NCBI GenBank assembly: GCA_903813345.2
Contig: CAIIXF020000002.1
Span: forward strand, 6,441,772-6,505,771
DNA from: Owenia fusiformis
Taxonomy: Eukaryota; Annelida; Polychaeta; Sabellida; Oweniidae
DNA: 64,000 nt
Direction: 5' to 3'
Made by a program: the position numbers and the translations under genes. Positions 10,348 through 21,393 of the stretch are shown piece by piece; the first letter of the stretch is position 1; the number at the start of each line of letters is the position of its first letter. The notes beneath the pieces were generated by a model that ran no database searches, had not been told where the DNA came from, and worked only from the letters and a program-made list of their open reading frames with translations.

Positions 10348-12240
10348 ATGGCGTCATATCCAGATGATCGTTATAAAACTGGTTTAACATGTGGAATATG
10401 CCAGGACATTCTCACTGAACCGAGGGCATTGCCGTGTATGCATGCTTATTGCTTGAAATGCCTTGATAGCCTTATACAGAAGGGCAAACTCCAAGGAGGA
10501 TCCTTCAACTGCCCTGAATGCCGACATGTGTGTACCATACCACAGGAAGGGGTGGGAGAGTTCAAGGTGAGCCCTACAATTTCATTTTTGGTAGATGCCT
10601 TTAAGGACAGCCAGCAGACCCAAAAACCAGAATGTGATTCATGTCTTCATTCACATGACAAACACACAACGGCCAAAGTCAGATGCCTCGACTGTAACAA
10701 ACGATTGTGTACCATGTGCCGAAAAACACATGATGCACTGTTAGAAGGTCACAAACTACTGAACCTCACAGGAGACAGTGCAAAAGATTTACAAACAGCA
10801 CTTAAGTCTATAAAAGAACGAACTGTGTACTGTCAACTACATCCTAACAAGCCCCTAGAGCTTTACTGTACGGTTGACAAAACAGTGCTATGTCAGCTAT
10901 GCTACCCCACAAAACACGCTGGTCATGCGTGTGAGGAGATTAAAGAAACAGTCATCAAGAACATGAAGCCTATTGGTGCAATAATAACACAGGGAAAGGA
11001 ACTTGTGGACATATATGAAAAAGCCATTGAAGACACACAGGCATATAGAAGTGAACTGGAGCAAAATGCAGAAAGCATTGCAGCTGAAATAAACAATGAT
11101 ATGAATTCTCTGATTCAAGTTGTTCGAAAGAAATACAAGTCCTACACAGAAAAAGTGATGAAGGAAAAAGAATCCAATGTTAAACAAGTCATATCCCACC
11201 TTGGCCACCTAGAGCTTCAGAAGGCCATCGTTGAGGGTCAAGTCAACAAATACTGCACAATGGTGGAACATGGCCACCCTGTAGAAATAGCTGGCCTTGT
11301 GGAGCAGGTCAACCAGAAGTCTGAGGAGTGGTCCAAGGAACCAAAGACCGCCTACAGCACAAAGATTCACTTTAAATACACCAAGGGAAAAAATGGTGAT
11401 GACGGAGTTGAGTTTGGAACAATAACTACAGAAAAACATCAAGAAGTTGAGAAAGACAATGTTGTCACACCATTATGTGAGCCAAATATAACAAGCAGAA
11501 AACTACATTCAAAAGAAATGAGGGATTTGGTTGTTACCCCAGCAGGTGACTATGTAGCAACAGGATGGGATGATTCCACTACATGTATATATGATAGAAA
11601 TCATATGTTGAAGAAAGACTTGAAAAAGAACTTCTGTGCAGTAACCATAACAAAAGATGGAAACCTTGCATTCACCGATGGCTCCACTAACAAAATCAGC
11701 TTCTATAACACTGATGGCACTCATCAACGTGATGTGGTCTGCAAAGGATTAACATCATTGTGGGGTATAGCAATGAACCCTGCAGGGGAGCTTCTGGTTA
11801 TAGATGCCAACACTAGAAAAGTATACAGTCTTGATCAATCTACTGGAGTGTCCAACGCTCAACCAGGCACATTCAATCATCCTCTATATCTCACCTGCAA
11901 CAGTAAAAGTGTCAACATAATAAGTGACTTTGCTGGACATTGCATAAGAGGAATTGACAAAGAAGGCACAGAGGTCTTCAGATATGGAACCGAAGGCTCT
12001 AATGATGGACAGCTCAAGTATCCTCGTGGTGTATGTACGGACAAAGGAGATCATATATTTATAGCAGACAGTCACAACAGTAGAATTGTTCTCCTTAGTC
12101 CTGATGGTAGGTTCCTGAGGAATATACTTACAAGTGCTGATGGGTTATGTATCCCCCATGCAGTTGCAATCAATAATGATGGCAAGCTACTTGTAGGAGA
12201 CCAGAAAGGAAAACTATTCACCATCAAGTACAGGGAATAA
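10348..12240 (+). CDS. TRIM family protein: RING, two B-boxes, coiled coil, NHL propeller (copy 2)
   Basis: Intronless 630-residue paralogue of the gene at 1861-3753, with the same length, start context and domain order. All eight RING ligands (C15 to C58) and the B-box 2 ligands (C162 to H193) are kept. Differences are unevenly spread. Residues 1-95 and about 175-345 are almost identical between copies. The B-box 1 region (about 100-140) differs at nearly half its positions, and the NHL region differs moderately. The frame is intact, so it is probably a working E3 ubiquitin ligase with altered recognition surfaces. Upstream, the TATATAA seen 30 bases before the ATG in copy 1 (1825-1831) reads TCTCTAA here, so the two may be expressed differently. 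The substrate is unknown. Confidence 0.93.
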   Translation: MASYPDDRYKTGLTCGICQDILTEPRALPCMHAYCLKCLDSLIQKGKLQGGSFNCPECRHVCTIPQEGVGEFKVSPTISFLVDAFKDSQQTQKPECDSCLHSHDKHTTAKVRCLDCNKRLCTMCRKTHDALLEGHKLLNLTGDSAKDLQTALKSIKERTVYCQLHPNKPLELYCTVDKTVLCQLCYPTKHAGHACEEIKETVIKNMKPIGAIITQGKELVDIYEKAIEDTQAYRSELEQNAESIAAEINNDMNSLIQVVRKKYKSYTEKVMKEKESNVKQVISHLGHLELQKAIVEGQVNKYCTMVEHGHPVEIAGLVEQVNQKSEEWSKEPKTAYSTKIHFKYTKGKNGDDGVEFGTITTEKHQEVEKDNVVTPLCEPNITSRKLHSKEMRDLVVTPAGDYVATGWDDSTTCIYDRNHMLKKDLKKNFCAVTITKDGNLAFTDGSTNKISFYNTDGTHQRDVVCKGLTSLWGIAMNPAGELLVIDANTRKVYSLDQSTGVSNAQPGTFNHPLYLTCNSKSVNIISDFAGHCIRGIDKEGTEVFRYGTEGSNDGQLKYPRGVCTDKGDHIFIADSHNSRIVLLSPDGRFLRNILTSADGLCIPHAVAINNDGKLLVGDQKGKLFTIKYRE

Positions 12241-13055
12241 GGTAACTATAATAACATTGCATTTCTACACTGTCTTGCCAAGCCCTTGCCCCGCCCCATT
12301 TCCTCTCAATTATCAACTCACAATGAGAGATAATAGAAAATAGGGGGGGAGAGGTTTAATGTAAGACTGTGTTTTATAATTTGAAACTTGATTTCTTTTT
12401 TTTTTAAAGAAATTACAGAAGTCTTTAATTGTTGTTCAGTGTTGCTTTGTGGTAATTAAAAATGGTTACCAAACAACTCAACCAAAATTCAAACCTTGTG
12501 TGTCTCAACCCATGGTCAACTCAACCCATGATCAACTCAACCCATGGTTGCCCAAAGGTTTTAAACATGTACCTTTCAGCCCTACATTTCTAAACACGCC
12601 CATCTTCTACATTGCAGGCATTGGTACTATTTAGTCCATCACAATGGCAAGTTGCTCCTGTACCATTCAGCCTTATATATAATGCAGAGATATAGATGCC
12701 CTGATGACAAACTATAAACAATCTATCAATAAACTTATAAAAATAACTGCATACACAGAGCAGATAGTGAAAAGGGCACATACAAAGATACAATGTTATT
12801 GTGATATACAGTAGTACCCAACAGATAAATGGTCTATAGGAAAAGTAACCTGGGAATGGCAAGTGGACCAACCCTTAGCTCAAGCCATGTATGTGCAAAT
12901 TGAATGGTGACAAATGACCATCTTCGTTCTTGGCTCCCGTCGGTTGCAGTGAAGACCGGAGCGTGTGAAGATGATAAATGACAGTAAATGATGAATATGA
13001 GTGAATCTTAGATTCTGTCCATCAATTTATATGTGTTGTCATGGTAAACAAACTA

Positions 13056-13284
13056 CAGTACAACCTGACTAATCCAAACACCATTGGGACTGGCTAAAAG
13101 TGTTTGGCTTATTAAAATATTTGTGCAATTCTGTAAAAATATGATTTTTTGTGAAGTGTTCAGATCTGACAGGTTAATTTTTCAAATATAAGAGTTCACT
13201 GTTCAAATTAGGAGGTGTGCAGATTTCATGTTTTCTTAACAAGTTTTCGGATCAGAAAGTGTTTGGATTAGCCAGGTTTCACTG
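13056..13284. mobile_element. pogo/Tigger-like MITE (copy 2)
   Basis: 229 bp. It starts CAGTACAACCTGACTAATCC and ends GGATTAGCCAGGTTTCACTG, a clear inverted pair of about 27 bases, with TA on both sides. A homologue sits at the matching place in duplication copy 1 (4521-4743), so it was inserted before the duplication. Confidence 0.7.
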
Positions 13285-14179
13285 TATTTATAAAAATATA
13301 ACCCCAATATCTTGAACTCACCATTAATCATTCAATTTTATGTTAATTCAGCTTAATGTCAAGATGTATCAATGTTGCTTTACTCTAATTTTTTGTTTCC
13401 TTGAATTTTGATATCAAAGAGTCGGACATCATAACCATAACTATCAAGATCATGATAATGCTACGTAACCATCATGAGGAGAATTTATATGTATATACAA
13501 TAATAACGATTTTGATTATAAAATAAAAATGTATATAAACATATACTTGCATTCTCTTTCTAAATTTGAGTGAATACATGTAGTTGTGTTTAACAAAATA
13601 TTTAAAAAACTAAAAAAAACTGTTTTGAAATCCAATTTGATAAACATATGGCAAGATAACTGTGTACTAGATAAACAGATTAAGATAGGATGTTCCAGAC
13701 TTCTAGATTACATGAGATAAATTTGATGTTGTCATTACTTAAGTCATATGATCCCCTTGTATGTTAACCCTTGTAGGGTGACTGAGAGAAACATCTGATG
13801 GACTATCCCTTTTCTTGATTTAAAACTTTCATAGGCTTCATATGCAGGGGCATAGGCAGGATTTACTGATTTTTTCTCAGGTCGGGGGTTCGTTTTATAA
13901 TGAAGGGGGGGGGGGCTTCGAGGCAAAGGAGGGGTTCACACATCAGAATATTGGTTTCAATAAACCAATCAAATTATAGAATATATGATTCATTGTTCGC
14001 GTAAAGTCATCTTTCTGAGAGTGTGGTTCATTCTTTGTCTTTGGTTCACTGACCTTTCACAAAAGGGGGTTGTTCCCAGCTTGGGGTCCATTTTATAATG
14101 AAAAGGGGGGTCTGAGGCCAAGGGGATGTGGGGAACCCCCTCTCACTACACCCATGCTATGAGGCTAGATCAATCAATT

Positions 14180-14815
14180 ATCTCTTATTGCCAAGGCAGG
14201 AGTGGAGATGAAGCTCTCTTTTAAGGAACCAAAGTAAAACTATTGGAAAGAGTGACAAACTTTCTGATGTTTCTAGATCAAGAAAATAAAAAAAAAACAA
14301 TGTTAAACACAATACAAACAACCTACCAAAACATTCTGTTTGAAATATGAGACAAAACCAAAAAGCCCATCAATCCATGGATGTATTGGTCAAAGAAGCA
14401 AGCCACAACATGTTCTTCGTCCCCTATACCAAATATAACACATATAATATTACACAATGTTTCTGCTTTATTTTGGTACTAATTCTACTTTTTATAGTCT
14501 CTTTCCATTCATTTGACTTCGCTTCTAAAAAGAGAGCTTCGTCCTTTTTTAATGATCTATGAACTTAATTACTAAATATTTTAAAACACAGTCCAGTGAT
14601 TCAGTGATCTCCACCTGATTTTTTCTCAAGTAAGTGGAAAATTCTCATTTTTTTCAATTCAGACCAAAATTGGTCAAATATGCCAATTTTTCATGATTTT
14701 TCTCATTTTCAAGTAGGTGCAAATAGATTTTCAGGTGGCTGCAAGCCTATTTTCAAATTCTCAGGTGGGTCATCTTACGCCCACTTGCTTTAATGCTGGG
14801 GAGATCACTGCATGT
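14180..14815. other. Segment unique to duplication copy 2
   Basis: Copy 1 runs directly from ATCAATCAATTAT (about 8200) to the CATGTCTATC-type sequence. Copy 2 has about 630 extra bases here. They include GAAGCTCTCTTTTAAGG near 14210 and its inverse AAAAAGAGAGCTTCGTC near 14527, the same terminal sequence as the TACCCT MITE family at 16472 and 23899. It is therefore probably a diverged member of that family. Confidence 0.45.
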
Positions 14816-14954
14816 CCATCAAAACAATAATTGTTAAAAAGATGTTCAGTCTAAAAATAAAAGAGGCTTGAGGTTTTAGTTTCAGACTTGGTTTTATCAA
14901 CCATTAGCCACATTGTTTGACAAGAGTCTCCCTCAACCACATCTCTTACTACGA

Positions 14955-15237
14955 ATCTGAACATACACTCCTTTCATAAGTTTGGAAACCGGAAGAAAAA
15001 AATCATTAAAGTTCACACTACTAATCTGAATATACACAATTACACTCCCCTTCATAAGTTTGGAAATAGGAAGAAAAAACTCATTAAATTTCATACTACT
15101 TATCTTTTATATACACTCCCCTTCAAGTTTGACAAACCATTGGAAGTGGGAGAACAGAATTAAAATTGACAGGCTGGCTTCTGCTATTAAATGCTATCAA
15201 ACTTTCAGTTGCCAAACTTATGTAGGGGAGTGTATGT
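14955..15237. mobile_element. MITE array, copy-2 counterpart of 8361-8722
   Basis: Three left-type termini (ACACTCC...CATAAGTTTGG) are followed by an inverted right terminus (GCCAAACTTATGTAGGGGAG) near 15211-15230. The smaller number of left ends than in copy 1 shows that the number of termini changed after the duplication. Confidence 0.55.
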
Positions 15238-15644
15238 GGGATTAGTAAGAGATAAACTTCGATCACTCTATCATAAAACCTGGAGGTTCTGCTAAAAAGT
15301 GTTCTACAGTACAGATAGAACTTCAGTCAATGGGCCAAAGAATTTTAAAGTGTTCTACTTACAAAGGAAGTGCTCCATTCATAACAGAGGTGTCCTACTT
15401 GAAAGGTTTTACAGTATTTGCCTTTCTTATAAGTTTCTATGAATTCCCATCAAGAGTCATATTCCTGAGAGATTACTTGAGTTTCTTTACACCTGTCCCT
15501 TGATTATATCCTAAGGAAATATTTATAATTTGACAGAACTAACAGATTCTCTCTTTCTTCATTTGCGTGTACTCCTCCTCTTTTTGTAAAATTGACAGTT
15601 TACACAAAATACAGCTTGATCATTCTGATTTCAGTTCTTCTCTA

Positions 15645-16471
15645 TCTAGAGTTTGTCAGAGATTCGCTTGATTGAATGCAGCTTGTATTGATTTTTCTAA
15701 CTTTTATGTATTGATCATGTGATGTGTTTGGGCCAATCAGTAAAAAGAATATAAAAATCGATAGAAAGATTCAAAAACTTTTTAAATTAGATCATTACAT
15801 TAGCATAAAAAATTCAACCTCTGATTGCAATCCTAAAAATGTAACCAGTTGTTACAGATCACAAAAAATGGTTACTTTGTCAATATGTGACCCTAGACCT
15901 CTTCTTGGTGGTAACAAAAACAAATGAGAATTTCAATATGTGTTAATTTCAAAATGTACTTACCTTTAAAAATGATACTTCCAATATGTCTATTATCTAT
16001 CATATCCTTGTCACTATGTCAATGAGTTACAACAAACGCAAGTTTTTCTCCGATCCACATACATGCATATCAGTCTTAGTACATTACTACAAAAATACCA
16101 AATTGACACCCGCTACTATTTGCATATCAGCAGCAGGGGAACTCAGTATTTTTACAAAATGAAAAGAAAATCACAAATCTATCTGTAAAATGTTTTGGCA
16201 GACGTCAGCTTTCTACTGTGAAATATACAGATTATACTGGGCCAAATCCCAAAATTAAGAGATAATCCGAGGTGAAATAACAGTGTTTTGAGCGAGTGAA
16301 TCAACGGGTGTTAAATCTATTGTGTTTGATATTTTGCCTACCTGTGTTAGAGAAAATATTTGATGAGCATCAGAATGGAATAACCCTTTTTAATGGTATC
16401 ATTTTGTTTCAGCTATACTCTTTAAAGATTTGATCTAACCTGAACTGTTTAAGGTCAAAATCAAAATAGGG
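15645..16471. other. Intergenic, no gene seen
   Basis: AT-rich sequence without coding-like frames. A 26-base run beginning TGTTAGAGAAAATATTTG (about 16346) recurs at about 16948. The two copies flank the MITE at 16472-16842. Confidence 0.5.
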
Positions 16472-16842
16472 TACCCTGCGTGCAGAGTCTAGTTAAACTA
16501 CACTCTGCCTAGTAGAGACCATATTACAGTTTAGTAGCCCCACCTACACAACGGGTACCGGTGACAGTTTGGGTAAATCACTTTTGACCTAGGCGCTGAC
16601 CTTCCACCAATCAGCTAGCTTGAAGAAACATACGCCAAATGCATTCTAGTTAAATATGTGCATGTCATTGGTCAATTTCGGGCTCAACGATGACGTCAGA
16701 AGGAATGACAACATAAAGAACATCGGTCAAATTTGGCCGACGAACACTGATTGGAGCGGTGAGTTCACAGGTTTATTTTAGTTTGAAAGAGTGAAGACGA
16801 AGCTCTCTTTTAAGAAGTGAAGTCAAACGAATGCAAAGGGTA
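16472..16842. mobile_element. 371-bp MITE, TACCCT/AGGGTA ends, 9-bp target-site duplication
   Basis: It starts TACCCTGCGTGCAGAGTC and ends GTCAAACGAATGCAAAGGGTA without its first base. It is flanked by identical 9-mers, AAAATAGGG, at 16463-16471 and 16843-16851. A 69-bp internally deleted relative lies at 23899-23967, also with a 9-bp duplication. The interior holds a TGACGTCA site but no open frame. A 9-bp duplication fits the Mutator or Merlin superfamilies, but six bases of terminal repeat are too few to decide. Confidence 0.85.
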
Positions 16843-16948
16843 AAAATAGGGCTCCCCATTCAGAATTAGTCAGTGACCTTTTTGCTTTCATAAGTAGCTG
16901 CCATTTATTCCAGATTCAAAATCACATGGATGGCTATTAAGGCTATCT

Positions 16949-17320
16949 GTGTTAGAGAAAATATTTGATGAGCAACTGAGGGAAGGAATATCTGAATCAT
17001 GTCATCTTATTTTTAAGATGTTTCAAAAAAGGGTAAATTGTAAAGATTTTAACAGTGTTGGAAATCATTGTAGATGGCTACTTTTTGAGCATCATTCAAT
17101 AATAGAAGTGTACAATTTATTTTATCTACCTCTTGATAATATATGTCAAAATTTGCTTACTGTCAAAAAACATGAATCTAATTTATCAATGTTGAGACTT
17201 AGAATTATCAACCTGCTGATCATGCAATTAGTTAAAAGTACTTATCAGCCTATTAATAGCAGAATATCAAACGAAATGTTTAAAAATATCCTTTTTCCAG
17301 TTTCATTACACAAAGCATAA
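16949..17320 (+). CDS. Unrecognised open frame, possibly exon or TE-derived
   Basis: A 123-codon frame that I do not recognise. It opens on the run LEKIFDEQLREGISES, which is partly repeated at about 16346. It is rich in Leu, Ile and Asn, with a few Cys and His in no zinc pattern. A LINE tail follows 500 bases downstream on the same strand, so it may belong to a mobile element. No splice sites decide its borders, and it could be chance. Confidence 0.2.
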   Translation: MLEKIFDEQLREGISESCHLIFKMFQKRVNCKDFNSVGNHCRWLLFEHHSIIEVYNLFYLPLDNICQNLLTVKKHESNLSMLRLRIINLLIMQLVKSTYQPINSRISNEMFKNILFPVSLHKA

Positions 17321-17857
17321 GAAAACTACTATGCATGTCCATAAATTACACCCCCCCCCAAAAAAAAACTATCATACACACACAACCCCATCCTATGGAT
17401 CTACCTTTAGAGGCAATTACAGATCACAAAGATCAAATGGTCAAATAAAATCCCAGTCAGTAATTTTTACTAATGAAAAAGAAGTATAAAAACGTGTACA
17501 CCTAAACTAACATTGGCAGCTCTGAGTATATAAATTGGAAAAATATTTCCAATTAAATTAGAAAAGAGATACTTGGCAATAATGTTTTTACGAATGTCTT
17601 TAATCTAAAATTATGATTATAAAGTATGTAGGTAATGACAGACCATGGTTTTGTTATTCACATTTTCGGGTGGTCCTTTATTTTGTACAAACAAAAATCA
17701 TAAGAAAATTTTTAACTTGTCTAAATATCTATTTTGGGTTTACTTTCATATTTTACTAAGTATTCACATACAAAAGATGCTGCAGTTCTCGTTTATACAA
17801 ACATGGTAAACAAAAAATGCTACAAATGTTCCTTTTACTTATTTAAATGATAGAGAT
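17321..17857. other. AT-rich spacer before LINE tail
   Basis: No gene seen. ACAAAAGATGCTGCAG- and ACAAAAAATGCTACAAATG-type runs near 17770-17830 resemble runs after the LINE (about 18643-18690). The LINE may therefore have inserted into a small repeat, or carried target sequence. Confidence 0.4.
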
Positions 17858-18640
17858 ATTCAAGAGTTAGGATTCAAAAGTTGGTCTAGCAAGGTCTATG
17901 ATATACTCAGAAAATGTGATTTATTGGATTATTGGAATGACCAAAATCTGAATACTGACATTCTAGTGAGCATGGTAGAAAAGAAGTTGAAGGTATTATT
18001 TGTAGAAAAATGGAAAAATGATTTGAACATTTATCCTATACTGAGAACGTATAAATTGTTCAAAAAAGATTTTAGAATTGAATTATATTTGAAATTAGAT
18101 AATAAAAAGTATAGATTGGCGATAAGTAGATTTCGAATGAGTTCTCATCGATTGGCGATTGAGACTGGAAGACATGCAAAGCCAAAACCAAAACCTAGAG
18201 AGGAAAGATTATGCAATACCTGTAAACATATAGAGGATGAATGTCATTTCCTTTTAACTTGTACAAAGAATGATGAGCATAGACAATTATTGTACACTAA
18301 GGCTCGTGAAAATCTAAGTAACTTTGATCTCAATAGTGAAAATTTATTTGTCAATCTCATTTCAAGTAAAAACTTAACATTACAAAGACACATTGGAAAA
18401 TTCATTTATCATTCATTTAAGAATTTGTAGTCAGAATGCAGGGTATGTGCACCACACTTTAAATGTAACCTTGTCCTTTCATCATGATGTATACTACCTT
18501 TATTTTGGGTTTTTGTATATCTCGTATATATTCTTGTACTTTTGCCTTAGTTAGTATTTGTAGTTTAGATACTTAGTTTTTTCATAGTTATGACTAATGT
18601 AATCATGTTATGATACAAGATGTCAATAAAAGTTATATAT
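17858..18640 (+). mobile_element. LINE ORF2 C-terminal fragment with zinc-binding RT tail
   Basis: The frame is open from about 17858 to the stop at 18428-18430. The part from 17924 reads as a late LINE ORF2: an RTYKLFKKDF-type run, then RMSSHRLAIETGRH, then a C-x2-C ... H-x4-C zinc site (CNTCKHIEDECHFLLTC). This matches the zf-RVT C-terminus of many invertebrate LINEs. The endonuclease and RT core are missing. The 3' end runs through AATAAAAGTT to about 18640. It is a truncated, non-autonomous copy. Confidence 0.75.
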
Positions 18641-18644
18641 ATAC

Positions 18645-20017
18645 AAATGATGCCAGAGTTTTCATTTTATACAAATGATGCTACAAATAATGATACAATG
18701 TTCATTTTAAATGAATGAATAACACAGTTTCCATAGCAATGTATACAAGACCACAGGCCAAGAAGACCAATGAAACTCCAGTAAAACCTGTCTTAGTGAA
18801 TACCTCTCTAGTGAACACTTGTCTTTAACAGATACCCTTCCGCTGCACGTTCTCTTCTGACTCACTCTCTCTTCAGCAACACTGAACGCTTTTTCTGATA
18901 AAAATTCAGTCATGCATCAATTAATTTCTGGAAACAACCCTTTTACAACATTAGGCGTGTTGGATATTAGACCAGAACTATTCCCCTCCCTACTGGAGTG
19001 TCAGGCCCCTAGCTAGGGGGGGTCCTTTCCTCTACACCCCCCCCCCCCCCTGCACACACCCACTCACTTGGTACACAGTGAGTGGGGGATGAATCGGGGG
19101 AAGAATTCTTGTTCCTGGGCCTGTGTCTGAGATCTTTCGGATAGTCATATATGCTTAGACTCAGCTCATCAGATCTGTAGCCCCGTCCACAGATTTCTTC
19201 AAGTTCATGCTCATATGTGAAAACATGTGATTTTTGGATTTCCAGTCCCATATCATTTTTGGCAAAAAATCAATCAAATATGCTGACTTACCCGGTTCTC
19301 GCTCCTGTTTCATTTGCTTCTTGGCTATCTATATATCCAATACACAATACACATCCACTTATAATCCAACTATATTCAGCTTTACAACTGTTCTAGTATA
19401 CTTCAGATTTAAACCAAGATGAGAAAATCGTGTCTTGAAAGTTCCTAAATTCCACAACAGCTGAATGCTATTAGCTAAGAACTTCTGGACAGTTGCAAGA
19501 GAGGTTGTTACCCATGAATCATCAAAATGCATGCTTGATTCAACTGACCAATCAGAGTTCAAGTTTTATAAATTAGGCTAAGCTGTTTGCTGTAGTAATA
19601 GATCCTCTTTTGGATATTTGATAACCTGAGTGATGAACTTCCAACGAATGTTTAGTTTGTTTACTCAGCTACCGTACTCGTTCTGATAAGTGACCCGGTG
19701 GTTTATTACCATACCATATACCATCTGATTTGTGCATTTATTTTTGATGCATCTGCAATATGCCTAGTAGCTCTCATTCAAAAACACAATTATTATCACC
19801 TACTCCAACAATATACTGATAAAATCCCCGAAAACGTTAAAAAGCAAAAAAAATTCTTTCGAGTAAAATTTATTATCTTGTTCCCAAAGCGTGTCCCAGT
19901 AATGCCCCCCCCCCCAGTATTGATGATTTCATAACAAAACTCTCACTAAAGATCATGCCTGCCACCAAACCAATACGCCCAAATGTCCATAATTTGAACA
20001 GTCTTATCCGGTTACAG
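18645..20017. other. Intergenic, no gene seen
   Basis: Contains a partial pogo-like terminus (CAGTAAAACCTGTCTTAGTG, about 18780), C-rich runs (about 19035-19050, 19906) and short frames without protein-like content. No RNA gene recognised. Confidence 0.5.
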
Positions 20018-20310
20018 GACTATAATGGGATGTAGTGACTTTAAGGTGTAGTGACTTAAATGGGGTGTACTGACTATAAAAGGATGAAGTGACTATAATG
20101 GGGTGTTGTGACTTTAAGGTGTAGTGACTTAAATGGGATGTACTGACTATAACGGATGAAGTGACTATAATGGGGTATAGTGACTTTAAGGTGTAGTGAC
20201 TTAAATGGGATGTACTGACTATAAAAGGATGTAGTGACTATAATGAGGTGTAGTGACTTTAAGGTGTAGTGACTTAAATGGGGTGTACTGACTATAAAAG
20301 GATGTAGTGA
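20018..20310 (+). repeat. 73-bp minisatellite, block 1 (about 4 units)
   Basis: The 73-bp unit is built of four related 16-20 base sub-units, each with a core of the type GTGTAGTGACT. The first block ends in the middle of a sub-unit at 20310 (GATGTAGTGA), where a LINE fragment is inserted. The matching remainder (CTATAATGAG) resumes at 21394. Confidence 0.9.
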
Positions 20311-21393
20311 AATATCTGGAACGATAAAAATAATGAAACAAATGGCAACAAACTTAGAACATATCGTCAATTTAAATATGGTGCATCAACCGAAGCGTAC
20401 ATTGAAATGTTTATGCCTCGCCATCATAGAAGTATCCTTGCAAAACTAAGAACTGGAGCATTAAAACTGAACATTGAAACAGGCCGTTATACCAATACAC
20501 CCCTAGAGGAACGAAAATGTGCTTTATGTGACACTAATGAGATTGAGGATGAGATACACTTCACTCTCAGGTGCTCTCACTACAATGATTTGAGAAATAA
20601 TTTTCTAGCTTCTGTTAATACACTGGCCCCTAACATTGATACTGGTACAAATGATCATATTATGCTGTTCTCTAGACTTATGCACACACCCTGTATACAG
20701 AGAACCTTTGCAAGTACACTGTTTAAGATGTTCAGTAAAAGGAACTTTGATCTAGAAAGACTTTAACAGAACCTATATTTGTAATTACTCAAGAATAGCA
20801 AACTAATGAATTGTCTCATATTCTATTTTGTTATAAGCACAGAAATGTTATCTGTCAATGGTCAGTTATATATTTATATAGTATGACTGGATGGAGGCCA
20901 TATAAAATCGATTTTGCCACTTTACAGCACCTTTTACTCACTATTTAGAATTGTGATACTGTCATAATGTATAAATGATGCATAAATATTTCCATAATAA
21001 TGTATAACATAATAGCAACTCTGTAAATCTACTACATTGTGGGGACCCCTTTGGGGGTATTGGACCAACCAGAGGGCCCTCACATCACCAATTGATCATG
21101 GTTTCTTTTTCCACTTATCTACAGGAACATCAACCTTGGGGAAGATGTCTCCTTTCAGTATAAGTAAAGGAACAATGAACTTTGTATACATGGTCTCTAT
21201 GACTGTTTATTTTGCATTTAGTAAGTTTACATTGAAAATTGAATATTTTGTTGAAAAATGAATATTTTGTATACATGTACCATATGGTGTCTCATAAGCC
21301 GGCATCGGCTGGAAGCAAATGTTTTTAAAATGTTTTAAATGTATTTTAACATGCTTGTGACACAAAAATAAACTATATTAAACTTAAACTAAA
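20311..21393 (+). mobile_element. LINE 3' fragment inserted in the minisatellite
   Basis: The frame is open from about 20344 to 20766 with LINE ORF2 C-terminal features: NKLRTYRQFKYGAS, then LRTGALKLNIETGRY, then CALCDTNEIEDEIHFTLRC, a zf-RVT zinc site. About 600 bases of 3' UTR follow, ending in ATTAAACTTAAACTAAA, a short repeat tail typical of CR1/L2/RTE-type elements rather than poly-A. The minisatellite unit is joined exactly across it, with at most one base of duplication. Confidence 0.82.

Larger units (their letters stand above)
9615..15640. repeat. Segmental duplication copy 2 (contains TRIM gene 2)
   Basis: This block aligns head-to-tail with 1160-9410. About 200 bases of AT-rich sequence separate the two copies. 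It lacks the LINE and the R1 block of copy 1, but has its own extra segment at about 14180-14815. Apart from the TRIM gene and the listed MITEs, I see no gene. Confidence 0.85.

Noticed and set aside
20074-20370. Minus-strand 98-codon frame with repeated HFI/SLHLK units
   Set aside because: Translation of the 73-bp minisatellite.
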